From Brotaphodocola sp003480315 (GTDB lineage Bacteria; Bacillota; Clostridia; Lachnospirales; Lachnospiraceae): a stretch of DNA of 64,000 nucleotides. The DNA lies in NCBI RefSeq assembly GCF_964246085.1, contig NZ_CAXTPD010000015.1; one strand, given 5' to 3'. The notes under the pieces were generated by a model that saw only the letters and a program-made list of their open reading frames with translations, was not told where the DNA came from and ran no database searches. The translations under genes were made by a program, and so were the position numbers. Within the stretch, counting starts at the first letter, position 1; every line of letters starts with the position of its first letter. This document shows, piece by piece, positions 24,155 to 32,226 of this stretch.

Positions 24155-24174
24155 CACAAAAAGTTCACAAAAAA

Positions 24175-24217
24175 TTAGCACTCACCTATTGACAGTGCTA
24201 ATAATGCGTGCTATAGT
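24175..24217 (+). promoter_or_regulatory. CIRCE operator overlapping a sigma-A promoter
   Basis: TTAGCACTC (24175-24183), nine bases, CAGTGCTAA (24193-24201): the HrcA-binding CIRCE element with one mismatch from consensus. A promoter TTGACA (24189-24194), 17-base spacer, TATAGT (24212-24217) overlaps its right arm. HrcA bound here would block transcription of the two hsp20 genes. Confidence 0.95.
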
Positions 24218-24347
24218 ACATGTAGAACAAAGGAAAGGGATACAGAGGGAACAAAGAAAGAGGTTCCCGGAAGTCCCTGAAAGATCCTGGTTCCAAAGAA
24301 ACAAGGTTAAGCATAGAGAAGCTTAGATAGAAAAGGAGAGATGACTT

Positions 24348-24812
24348 ATGTTAATGCCGAGTATTTTTGGTGAGGATATGTTTGATGAATTTATGAGAGA
24401 TTTTCCGTTCTTCGATGAGAATGCAGGAAACAAGATAGAGAAGAAACTTTACGGACGTCATGCTAAGAACATGATGAAGACCGATATCAAGGAACTGGAA
24501 GGCGGCTACGAACTGGAGATGGATCTTCCGGGATTCACAAAAGACGAGATCACCGCAGAGCTGAAAGATGGTTACTTAACCATCAGCGCATCCAAGGGAC
24601 TTGATAAGGATGAGCAGGAGAAAGAAACCGGTAAGTACATCCGCCGCGAGCGTTACGCCGGTGCGTGCCAGCGTTCGTTCTACGTTGGTGAAGATATCAC
24701 CGAGCAGGACATCAAGGCCGAGTTCAAGCACGGTATCCTGAAACTGTTCGTTCCGAAGAAGGAAGCAGCACCGAAGGTAGAAAACAAAAAGTATGTAGCT
24801 ATTGAAGGCTAA
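24348..24812 (+). CDS. Small heat-shock protein Hsp20 (copy 1)
   Basis: 154 residues of the alpha-crystallin Hsp20 family: short N-terminal arm (LMPSIFGEDMFDEFM), alpha-crystallin domain (KTDIKELEGGYELEMDLPGF, DGYLTISASKG) and the C-terminal I/V-x-I/V-like tail. It holds unfolding proteins in an ATP-independent way. The AAAGGAGAG site precedes ATG. Transcription comes from the CIRCE-controlled promoter upstream, with a leader of about 125 bases. It is nearly identical to the next gene, so a tandem duplication is likely. Confidence 0.96.
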   Translation: MLMPSIFGEDMFDEFMRDFPFFDENAGNKIEKKLYGRHAKNMMKTDIKELEGGYELEMDLPGFTKDEITAELKDGYLTISASKGLDKDEQEKETGKYIRRERYAGACQRSFYVGEDITEQDIKAEFKHGILKLFVPKKEAAPKVENKKYVAIEG

Positions 24813-24838
24813 TACCAACAGATACAAAGGACTGAAAT

Positions 24839-24874
24839 TTCCCCGGAAAACAGTGAGGCTGCCTGTCCGGGGAA
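24839..24874 (+). repeat. Strong hairpin between the two hsp20 genes
   Basis: TTCCCCGGA (24839-24847) pairs perfectly with TCCGGGGAA (24866-24874). No T-run follows. It may be a partial terminator or an mRNA-stabilising element that sets the ratio of the two copies. Confidence 0.6.
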
Positions 24875-24948
24875 GAACCCGCAGCCATAACATAGAAGTT
24901 TGATTTTGATAATAAGCAAATTTTAGATAAATAAAGGAGAGATGACTT

Positions 24949-25413
24949 ATGTTAATGCCGAGTATTTTTGGTGAGGATATGTTTGATGATTTTATGAGAA
25001 GTTTTCCGTTCTTCGATAACAGCGCAGAGAGCAATGTAGAGAAGAAACTGTATGGTCACAACGCCAAGAACGTTATGAAAACCGATATCAAAGAGCTGGA
25101 AGGCGGCTATGAGCTGGAGATCGATCTTCCGGGATTCACGAAAGAGGAAGTCACCGCAGAACTGAAGGATGGCTATTTAACCATCAGTGCCGCTAAGGGA
25201 CTTGATAAGGATGAGCAGGAGAAAGAAACCGGTAAGTATATCCGCCGTGAACGTTATGCCGGTGCGTGCCAGCGTTCCTTCTACGTTGGTGAAGATGTGA
25301 CCGAGCAGGACATCAAGGCTGAGTTCAAGCATGGTATGCTGAAGCTGTTTGTTCCGAAGAAGGAAGCAAAACCGGCGGTAGAAACCAAGAAATATGTTAC
25401 CATTGAAGGCTGA
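24949..25413 (+). CDS. Small heat-shock protein Hsp20 (copy 2)
   Basis: 154 residues, same family and length as copy 1; the first 15 residues are identical and most differences are in residues 15-40 and the last 20. The 5' untranslated bases AAAGGAGAGATGACTT are also conserved, so the duplication unit included the ribosome binding site. No promoter is seen in the 136-base gap, so it is probably co-transcribed from the CIRCE promoter. Confidence 0.96.
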   Translation: MLMPSIFGEDMFDDFMRSFPFFDNSAESNVEKKLYGHNAKNVMKTDIKELEGGYELEIDLPGFTKEEVTAELKDGYLTISAAKGLDKDEQEKETGKYIRRERYAGACQRSFYVGEDVTEQDIKAEFKHGMLKLFVPKKEAKPAVETKKYVTIEG

Positions 25414-25462
25414 TGCGTAAGCAGGCTGAGATGGCAGCAGAACCGCATGAGAGAAAGTGAAT

Positions 25463-25506
25463 AAAAAGTCCACGGGCCAGTAAATGTGCTGGTCCGTGGA
25501 CTTTTT
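25463..25506 (+). terminator. Terminator of the hsp20 pair
   Basis: AAAAAGTCCACGGGCCAG pairs with CTGGTCCGTGGACTTTTT, an almost perfect stem ending in T5. The rest of the 327-base gap 25414-25740 holds no clear promoter or RNA. Confidence 0.93.
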
Positions 25507-25740
25507 GCGTGCTTGTAAAAGCCAGCGTCCGGTTGCTGTCCCATATCTGCATTTGAAATCTTAAGAAAAAAGTTTCCTTTCTTCATAAAACGATGACAAT
25601 TTGGACACAATTTTATTGTTCAATAGGAGTGGCTGTGGAGATAGACACAGTTACAGATCGCATATGCATCAGCAGCCGGAAATGCTTTCAGATCGAGGAA
25701 AAACAGATTCTGTCTGCTGAAAAAAGAAAGGTTGGTTAAA

Positions 25741-26193
25741 ATGAAAAAAAGAGCATTGATTATGATGAGCACCGCAATGATCATGGTATTTGCAGCAGCT
25801 TGTTCTTCAAAAAATACCCCGTCTGCTACAGCAGGTGAGACAACGGCTGCAGTGGCAGAGACAACACAGCAGGAGACCACAAAGGCAGAAAGCACAGCCT
25901 CTGCTGAGAGTCTGAACACAGATGAAGCAAAGGATTCAGAGGAATCTAAGGCAGATTCTGCCGCAGATCAGGAAGAAGCAAGCATGACAGGCACGATCAG
26001 CGACATCAAGGATTTCATGTTTACCATCACATTTGATGGTCAGGATTACGGCTTCAGCTTTGATCAGAATGAGAAGCCACAGGGGTTAGACAGTGTGAAG
26101 GATGGTGATACCGTGATGGTAACCTATACCGGTACGGTAAATACCGTGGATGCCTTCACCGGAAAAATCCTTTCTGTTGAAAAAGTAGACTAA
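25741..26193 (+). CDS. Small lipoprotein with Thr/Ser-rich linker, unknown function
   Basis: About 150 residues: signal peptide with lipobox FAAAC, then about 55 residues rich in Thr, Ser, Glu and Ala (typical wall-spanning linker), then a small beta-rich domain (TGTISDIKDFMFTITFDGQD, DGDTVMVTYTGTVNTVDAFT). AGAAAGG at 25725-25731 supports ATG 25741 rather than a TTG nine bases earlier. The terminal domain may be a short OB-like fold. It stands alone between terminators. Function unknown. Confidence 0.85.
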   Translation: MKKRALIMMSTAMIMVFAAACSSKNTPSATAGETTAAVAETTQQETTKAESTASAESLNTDEAKDSEESKADSAADQEEASMTGTISDIKDFMFTITFDGQDYGFSFDQNEKPQGLDSVKDGDTVMVTYTGTVNTVDAFTGKILSVEKVD

Positions 26194-26203
26194 GAGGAAA
26201 ACG

Positions 26204-26242
26204 TTTGGCAGGTCTGTGCAGTGAATGTTCAGATCTGCCAAA
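26204..26242. terminator. Bidirectional inverted repeat
   Basis: TTTGGCAGGTCTG (26204-26216) pairs with CAGATCTGCCAAA (26230-26242). On the minus strand it is followed by CGTTTTCC, so it may end a minus transcript as well as the lipoprotein gene. Confidence 0.55.
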
Positions 26243-26256
26243 TAACATTATATGAT

Positions 26257-26610
26257 TCAGGAAGCACTGTAGGAATCTACCGTAATGGTATAGCAGCTGC
26301 TTCCTTTTTTTATTACCGTTCCGTCCCTCTTTTTGATGGTGACGTTTGCGCTGCCTTCACCGCCGTTGTCATCCGGTCCGCCCTTGCCGTCCGGCGCTTC
26401 TTTGCCATCTGGCGCACCATTCCCGTTATTGTTTTCATTCTGACCGTCCTGATCTTTGTTTGATGTGCCCAGTATAAAGAACAAAGCTAAAAAGAACCTT
26501 AAATTAACAAAATGTTCATAAAAACAATAAAATTCTGATAAAATGAGAAAAAAAGAAATATTTTGCAACAAATCAACTGTACGAGTACGGAAAAAAATGG
26601 TATGATGCAA
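26257..26610 (-). pseudogene. Possible decayed minus-strand secreted protein fragment
   Basis: An open frame on the minus strand ends in a low-complexity, spacer-like run (NENNNGNGAPDGKEAPDGK) and a short TITVDSYSAS tail, preceded by hydrophobic NLRFFLALFFIL. The composition resembles the tail of an exported protein, and an inverted repeat lies just after the stop. No start codon with a ribosome binding site fits the hydrophobic segment. It may be a fragment or chance. Confidence 0.3.
26598..26606 (+). promoter_or_regulatory. Candidate extended -10 promoter for glpK
   Basis: TGGTATGAT (26598-26606) is an extended -10 box with a poor -35 seventeen bases upstream. It is the best signal in the AT-rich 511-base gap 26194-26704; glpK starts about 90 bases later. 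Confidence 0.4.
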
Positions 26611-26704
26611 GAAAGAAAATAAACTGGGAAACAGCTTTATCGTTGAGTTTTAAGGATAATAGAGTAATGATCAGACAAAATCTTATATAAAGGGGGAACC
26701 AATC

Positions 26705-28201
26705 ATGGCAGATTATATTATGGCACTGGACGCGGGGACAACCAGCAACCGCTGTATTCTTTTCAATAAAAAAGGCGAGATCTGCAGCATGGCGCAGCGG
26801 GAATTTCACCAGTATTTTCCGCAGCCGGGCTGGGTGGAGCATGACGCGGATGAGATCTGGGCCAGCATGCTGGGGGTGGCCGTGGAGGCCATGAGCCGCA
26901 TCGGCGCAGAAGCAGCAGACATTGCGGCAATCGGTATCACCAATCAGAGAGAAACCACCATTGTATGGGATAAGGAAACCGGAGAACCCGTTGCCCACGC
27001 CATCGTCTGGCAGTGTCGCCGCACCGCAGCCTATTGTGATTCCCTGAAGGAACAGGGCTATATGGACAGCTTCCGGAAGAAAACGGGACTTGTCATTGAC
27101 GCGTATTTTTCCGCTACCAAGATCAAATGGCTGTTAGACCATGTGCCGGGAGCAAGGGAACGGGCGGAAAAGGGTGAGCTTTTGTTTGGCACCGTGGAAA
27201 CCTGGCTGATCTGGAAGCTGACCAAGGGCGCGGTACATGTAACCGATTATTCCAATGCTTCCCGCACGATGCTGTTCAATATCAATACGCTGCAGTGGGA
27301 TGATGAAATCTTAAATATCCTGGATATTCCGAAATGCATGCTGCCGGAGCCAAAGCCGTCAAGCTGCGTATACGGGGAGACAGATCCTTCTTATCTGGGC
27401 GGAGCCATTCCCATTGCCGGGGCGGCAGGTGACCAGCAGGCGGCGTTGTTCGGTCAGACCTGTTTTGAGGCGGGTGAAGCGAAGAATACTTATGGAACAG
27501 GCTGTTTCCTGCTCATGAATACCGGAGAAAAGCCGGTATTCTCCCGAAACGGGCTGGTCACCACCATTGCCTGGGGACTGGACGGAAAGGTGAATTATGC
27601 GCTGGAGGGTTCCATCTTCGTAGCCGGGGCGGCGGTCCAGTGGCTCCGGGATGAGCTGCGGCTGATCGATTCGGCAGAGGATTCCGAGTATATGGCCAAA
27701 AAGGTAAAAGATACCAACGGTTGTTACGTGGTTCCGGCCTTCACCGGTCTTGGTGCTCCGCATTGGGATCAGTACGCCAGAGGAACTATTGTGGGTATTA
27801 CCCGGGGTGTGAACAAATACCACATCATCCGGGCTACACTGGAGTCTATTGCCTACCAGGTACATGACGTACTGGTGGCCATGAAAGCGGATTCCGGTAT
27901 TGACCTGACTTCCCTGAAGGTTGATGGCGGAGCCAGTGCCAACAATTTCCTGATGCAGACCCAGGCAGACTTTATCCAGGCACCGGTGAAGCGGCCCTCT
28001 TGTGTAGAGACAACCGCCATGGGCGCGGCATATCTGGCGGGACTTGCAGTGAGATACTGGAAGAATCAGGAAGAAGTCAAAGAAAATCAGGAGACAGACC
28101 GGATCTTTACGCCGGAACTGGATGAAAAGACCCGCAGGACCATGGTCCGCGGGTGGGAGAAGGCGGTTCGCTACGCATACGGCTGGGCGCGGGAACGCTG
28201 A
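26705..28201 (+). CDS. glpK: Glycerol kinase
   Basis: 498 residues, full length for the FGGY family. It phosphorylates glycerol with ATP to sn-glycerol 3-phosphate. Visible signatures are the opening YIMALDAGTTSNRCILF, the substrate loop GITNQRETTIVWDKETGEP, the GDQQAALFGQ catalytic segment (Asp of the general base) and the FGGY signature VDGGASANNFLMQTQADFI. The AAAGGGGGAA site precedes ATG. No glycerol facilitator or dehydrogenase is adjacent. The convergent TetR gene follows. Confidence 0.97.
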   Translation: MADYIMALDAGTTSNRCILFNKKGEICSMAQREFHQYFPQPGWVEHDADEIWASMLGVAVEAMSRIGAEAADIAAIGITNQRETTIVWDKETGEPVAHAIVWQCRRTAAYCDSLKEQGYMDSFRKKTGLVIDAYFSATKIKWLLDHVPGARERAEKGELLFGTVETWLIWKLTKGAVHVTDYSNASRTMLFNINTLQWDDEILNILDIPKCMLPEPKPSSCVYGETDPSYLGGAIPIAGAAGDQQAALFGQTCFEAGEAKNTYGTGCFLLMNTGEKPVFSRNGLVTTIAWGLDGKVNYALEGSIFVAGAAVQWLRDELRLIDSAEDSEYMAKKVKDTNGCYVVPAFTGLGAPHWDQYARGTIVGITRGVNKYHIIRATLESIAYQVHDVLVAMKADSGIDLTSLKVDGGASANNFLMQTQADFIQAPVKRPSCVETTAMGAAYLAGLAVRYWKNQEEVKENQETDRIFTPELDEKTRRTMVRGWEKAVRYAYGWARER

Positions 28202-28243
28202 GTGCCACAATCGGATCAGGCTGCAGGAAGTGCAGTCTGGTGA

Positions 28244-28290
28244 TAAAAAACACCGGAGCGCTGGGCATAAGGCTCAGGACTCCGGCGGTG
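28244..28290 (-). terminator. Minus-strand terminator of the TetR gene
   Basis: Read on the minus strand, CACCGCCGGAG pairs with CTCCGGTG and runs into TTTTTT. The stem begins inside the last codons of the regulator gene; the plus-strand reading lacks a T-run. Confidence 0.75.
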
Positions 28291-28867
28291 CAAAAAAGTC
28301 ACGTTCAATAAACAGGCATACATTGTCGACAAAGCTGTCCGGGTCACAGGGTTCTTCCTGATCGAGATAGCATTGTACAATATTAAAATAAAAATCTGTC
28401 ATCAGGCTGGTGAATATAGGGGCAGGAAGCTTCAAGCGATAGCCCTTTTGTTCAGCAGCCTGAATTTTATCATTCATAATGCGGATGAGGCCGGTGCGGA
28501 TGATGCGCATCAAGTCACCGTCCTGATTGGCATGGTAGATTTTCTGGTACAGAATCCGGTTCTCGCCGATAAGATGCAGCAGGATCAGCATGAAATCCCG
28601 CACGGAAGTGCGGTTGGTGAAATACATGACATCTTCATTCAGGCCAAGCTCATCCAGCATGGAGCCAAGGCAGTAATGGAGCAGGTCATATTTATCCTCA
28701 AAATAGCGGTAAAACGTAGACCGGGAAATCAGCGCGGTATTGCAGATGTCGGTCAGTGTGAGCTGTTCAAAGGGCAGGGCTGCAAGCTGGGAAAAGAGAG
28801 CACCCTTCAAAAGCGCGTAGGTGCGGCGGGCGGTAATACTGGTTTTCCGGGATGTAGACTGTGCCAT
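28274..28867 (-). CDS. TetR/AcrR family transcriptional regulator
   Basis: About 197 residues. The N-terminal helix-turn-helix reads TLTDICNTALISRSTFYRYF with the usual EDKYDLL follow-up; the remainder is an all-helical ligand domain ending CLFIERDFFAPPES. GGAGGTT six bases before ATG 28867 sets this start over upstream in-frame codons. It is transcribed divergently from the CAP-like/MMPL operon at 29050, with about 180 bases between. This is the usual arrangement for a repressor of an adjacent MMPL exporter. Confidence 0.88.
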   Translation of the reverse strand: MAQSTSRKTSITARRTYALLKGALFSQLAALPFEQLTLTDICNTALISRSTFYRYFEDKYDLLHYCLGSMLDELGLNEDVMYFTNRTSVRDFMLILLHLIGENRILYQKIYHANQDGDLMRIIRTGLIRIMNDKIQAAEQKGYRLKLPAPIFTSLMTDFYFNIVQCYLDQEEPCDPDSFVDNVCLFIERDFFAPPES

Positions 28868-28984
28868 GATAACCTCCATGATCGATGAATTTGCGCATGA
28901 AAAACAGAACAGGTTCACAATGTATAAAACTGGACAAATCTAAAATAAGTGTCTCATTATGAACATTCCAAATAAAACTGATAC

Positions 28985-29013
28985 TTGTGTATTTTAACAT
29001 ATACATAGATAAT
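28985..29013 (+). promoter_or_regulatory. Promoter of the CAP-like/MMPL operon
   Basis: TTGTGT (28985-28990), 17-base spacer, GATAAT (29008-29013), about 36 bases before the first gene. It lies in the divergent region next to the TetR gene, a likely repressor target. Confidence 0.65.
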
Positions 29014-29049
29014 AATGCAAGAAAATGAAGAGGAATTCTGGAGGTTTTT

Positions 29050-29907
29050 ATGGATTATCGAGATAAATTGCACAAAAACAAAGGGTTCTTAACGACTCCT
29101 TTGCGTGTCGCATTTTTTGCGGCAGGACTCATGATGCTGTCTTACCCGGTGCCGGCTCTGGCGGCTGCGTCCACCATTGAGGCAGGAAGCGGTGCTGTGG
29201 CAGAGACAAAGCCGGCGTCTGTATATGGAACGACAAAAGTAATCGATTCAGAAGAAACAGAAACGGCCCGGGCAAACTGGCTAAAGGAGGGCAACGACTG
29301 GTATTATCTCCTGCCGGACGGCAGCAGGAACCGGCAGGATCTGCAGTTTGACAATGCCCTTTATAAATTTAACTGGAACGGCTCTTTAAAGACCGCCCAA
29401 TGGGTACCGAATACCGGAGGCGGTGCTTATCCGGTGTTCTGTTATGATGAGGAAACACAGTTCCTGTTTGATCAGCTAAATGATGAGAAACGGGATCTGT
29501 ATTTTGAGGAATACCCGGACCGGGAAGAAGACTACAGTGGTGATGAAAAGACGCAGTACGACCGTTATGCTGGATTCCTCATGGACGAGAAGCTGAATCA
29601 GGCAGCAGCTTACCGCCTGGAAGCGGCTCTGGTCAATGGCTACAGCGGTGACGCGATTCCCGGTGAGGGAACCTTAAAGGATTACCTGGGAAAAATTTCC
29701 TACCGGAAAAATTCCAGCTGCAGGGAGCTTTACCTGCGGGGGCGGGAGGATGCGGATGACGCCTTTGACAGGCTCATCGGCAAGACCCAGGACAAATACG
29801 ATTCCAGCGGAAAACGGAAAGATTCCCTGGATTATTACCGGCGTATCGGCATGGCACATGCGGAGAAAGACGGAGAACACTATTTTATGGTGATCCTGAT
29901 GCGGTAG
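29050..29907 (+). CDS. Secreted protein with cell-wall-binding-like repeat and CAP-like domain
   Basis: 285 residues with a GGAGG site and a signal peptide (residues about 15-40, ending PVPALAAAS). Residues about 72-115 (NWLKEGNDWYYLLPDGSRN, LYKFNWNGSLKTAQWVPN) resemble choline/cell-wall-binding repeats. The C-terminal half (LNQAAAYRLEAALVNGYSGD, REDADDAFDRLIGKTQDKYD, YYRRIGMAHAEKDGEHYFMV) resembles a CAP/SCP-like domain of the type seen in bacterial secreted proteins. It precedes the MMPL transporter by 39 bases. The function is not established; wall association is an inference. Confidence 0.8.
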   Translation: MDYRDKLHKNKGFLTTPLRVAFFAAGLMMLSYPVPALAAASTIEAGSGAVAETKPASVYGTTKVIDSEETETARANWLKEGNDWYYLLPDGSRNRQDLQFDNALYKFNWNGSLKTAQWVPNTGGGAYPVFCYDEETQFLFDQLNDEKRDLYFEEYPDREEDYSGDEKTQYDRYAGFLMDEKLNQAAAYRLEAALVNGYSGDAIPGEGTLKDYLGKISYRKNSSCRELYLRGREDADDAFDRLIGKTQDKYDSSGKRKDSLDYYRRIGMAHAEKDGEHYFMVILMR

Positions 29908-29946
29908 AAATGAATAGAAAAAGGGAAAGAGGAGCAGAGATCAGAT

Positions 29947-32205
29947 ATGAAAGACAAAAAATCCCTGAAAGAGAAATGGAAAGCGCATCTGCCCCACAAA
30001 AGGGGAGCGGAAGAGAAGCAGAAGAAAGGCACGGAGGATACCGGCTTTACCATTCGCCTGGCGCGTTTTATCATTGAAAAGCGTGCCTGGATCGAGTCGG
30101 TGTTCATTGCAGGCTGTATTTTCAGTGCGGTAGCCATGCTGTTTGTGAATGTAAACTACGACCTGACCAAATATGTTCCTTCCACAGCCCAGTCCAGCAT
30201 GGGACTGGATGTGATGAAGAAGGAGTTTGGATATCCGGGAACAGCCCGGCTGATGCTAAAGGATGTAAGCCTGTACGAAGCCAAGCAATATAAGGATCAG
30301 ATCCAGGCCATTGATGGTGTGGATCAGGTCCTCTGGTGCGACACCACGGTTAATGTCTACGCAGGAGAAGATTTCATCAATATGGATGATATCAAAGACT
30401 ACTACAAAGACCGCTGTGCGGTTATGGATATCACTTTTGATGAGGAATCAGATTCCCCGAAGACCGAGGCTGCCATCGATGAGATGAAAGCCATCACCGG
30501 AGACAAGGGCTGCTATGTCGGTATGGCAGTGCAGAATAAATCCCTGATCCAGACTACCCATGAGGAGATGAACAAGATCCTGGTGGTCGCGGTCATTATG
30601 ATTTTTGTGGTACTTTGTCTGGCGACCACCGCATGGACAGAGCCGATCCTGTTTTTGCTGGTCATGGGTGTGGCGGTACTTTTGAATAAAGGAACCAATA
30701 TATTCATCGGAACGATTTCCTTTCTGACCGATAATGTAGCCATCATTTTACAGCTGGCAACCTCCATGGACTATTCCATTTTCCTGCTGGATGCCTACAT
30801 GAATTGGCGTGATACCGGACTTTCGGAGGAGAAAGCCATCGTCAAGGCAGTTGAGGAAGCCATCAACTCCATTTTTGCCAGCAGCCTGACTACCGTAGTC
30901 GGCTTCCTGGCGTTAGTTACCATGAAATTCAACATTGGCTTTGATATGGGACTGGTTCTGGCAAAGGGTATCATCTTCAGTCTTCTGACGGTGGTACTGT
31001 TTATGCCGGCCATGATCCTGAAATTTACCAGATGGAATGATAAAACCAAGCATCGTTCCTTTTTCCCGGATTTTACAAGGCTTGGAAGGGGCGTGTACCG
31101 CATCCGTTATCTGGTTCTGGCGGCGGTGCTTCTCATTACCCCGCCTGCTTATGTGGCTCAGCAGATGAACAATTTCCAGTACGGAAACAGCGCTGTGGGC
31201 GGTGCTCCGGGAACTCAGGTATACGCGGATGATCAGGAGATCACCGCAAAGTTCGGCCGAAGCAATATGATGCTTCTGATCTATCCGAACACGGATCCGG
31301 TGGCAGAAAAGAGGCTGTCCGATGATCTGGAAGCTCTTCCATATGTCAAGAGTGTAACTTCCATGGCCAACACACTGCCGGAGGGCATACCGGAGGATTT
31401 CCTTCCGGATTCTACCGTCAGCCAGCTTCACACGAAGGACACGGCACGGATGCTTTTATACATAAGAACCAAGGGCGAGAGTGACAAATCCTTCGAATAT
31501 ACGGATCAGATCCGGGATCTCATGAAGAAATATTATCCGGAGCATTCGTACGTGGTCGGAGAGACTCCGTCTACCCAGGATATAAAGGAAACAATTACGG
31601 ACGATAACGCGCGGGTAAATCTGCTGACGCTGCTGGGTGTATTCCTGGTTGTAGCTTTCAGCTTTAAGTCAGTTCTGATCCCGATCGTGGTTATGATCCC
31701 GATTGAAGTTGCCATCTTCATCAACATGGCAGTTCCGTATGTGCAGGGCGTGGATATGATCTACATGGGCTACATTATTGTCAGCAGTATCCAGATGGGT
31801 GCGACGGTAGACTACTCGATCCTGCTTACCAACAATTATATCGCGAAGCGTGCAACACTTCCGAAGAAGGAGGCCTGCATTGAGGCGGTGACCCGGTCCT
31901 GTTCCTCTGTTTTTACATCCGGCGGCATCATCACCCTGGCAGGATATATTGTATATCTGATTTCTACGACGGCGGCCATTGGAGATCTGGGACATCTGAT
32001 CGGACGAGGAGGCTTCCTGAGTCTGGTCCTGGTACTGACCCTGCTTCCGGCACTTCTGGTGCTGACCGACGGACTGGTCATTGAGAAAAAATGGAAAGGC
32101 TCCAGAAGAAGAATCCGCGAGCGCTATGTGACCAGAAGGCAGCAGTTCCATGAGCGGGCAGAGCAGATCCGGACGAAGCTGGAAGAACACAGGAAAGAGA
32201 AATAA
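29947..32205 (+). CDS. MMPL-family (RND-type) membrane exporter
   Basis: 752 residues with about 12 membrane segments in two similar halves, each preceded by an extracytoplasmic loop. Family motifs include the hydrophobic block ATSMDYSIFLLDAYMNWR in the first half and MGATVDYSILLTNNYIAKRA in the second; the DYS residues are the proton-relay region of RND proteins. The basic N- and C-terminal tails are cytoplasmic. MMPL proteins export lipids or hydrophobic compounds. The next gene codes for a secreted coiled-coil protein and the divergent TetR gene is nearby, as in many Firmicute export loci. The cargo is unknown. Confidence 0.92.
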   Translation: MKDKKSLKEKWKAHLPHKRGAEEKQKKGTEDTGFTIRLARFIIEKRAWIESVFIAGCIFSAVAMLFVNVNYDLTKYVPSTAQSSMGLDVMKKEFGYPGTARLMLKDVSLYEAKQYKDQIQAIDGVDQVLWCDTTVNVYAGEDFINMDDIKDYYKDRCAVMDITFDEESDSPKTEAAIDEMKAITGDKGCYVGMAVQNKSLIQTTHEEMNKILVVAVIMIFVVLCLATTAWTEPILFLLVMGVAVLLNKGTNIFIGTISFLTDNVAIILQLATSMDYSIFLLDAYMNWRDTGLSEEKAIVKAVEEAINSIFASSLTTVVGFLALVTMKFNIGFDMGLVLAKGIIFSLLTVVLFMPAMILKFTRWNDKTKHRSFFPDFTRLGRGVYRIRYLVLAAVLLITPPAYVAQQMNNFQYGNSAVGGAPGTQVYADDQEITAKFGRSNMMLLIYPNTDPVAEKRLSDDLEALPYVKSVTSMANTLPEGIPEDFLPDSTVSQLHTKDTARMLLYIRTKGESDKSFEYTDQIRDLMKKYYPEHSYVVGETPSTQDIKETITDDNARVNLLTLLGVFLVVAFSFKSVLIPIVVMIPIEVAIFINMAVPYVQGVDMIYMGYIIVSSIQMGATVDYSILLTNNYIAKRATLPKKEACIEAVTRSCSSVFTSGGIITLAGYIVYLISTTAAIGDLGHLIGRGGFLSLVLVLTLLPALLVLTDGLVIEKKWKGSRRRIRERYVTRRQQFHERAEQIRTKLEEHRKEK

Positions 32206-32226
32206 GGGCAGCAGGAGGAGAATGTC

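Noticed and set aside
24138..24326. Short plus-strand open frame before hsp20
   Set aside because: It contains the CIRCE element and promoter and lacks a ribosome binding site.
26221..26463. Short plus-strand hydrophobic open frame after the lipoprotein gene
   Set aside because: It lacks a ribosome binding site and starts within the inverted repeat that probably ends the lipoprotein transcript.
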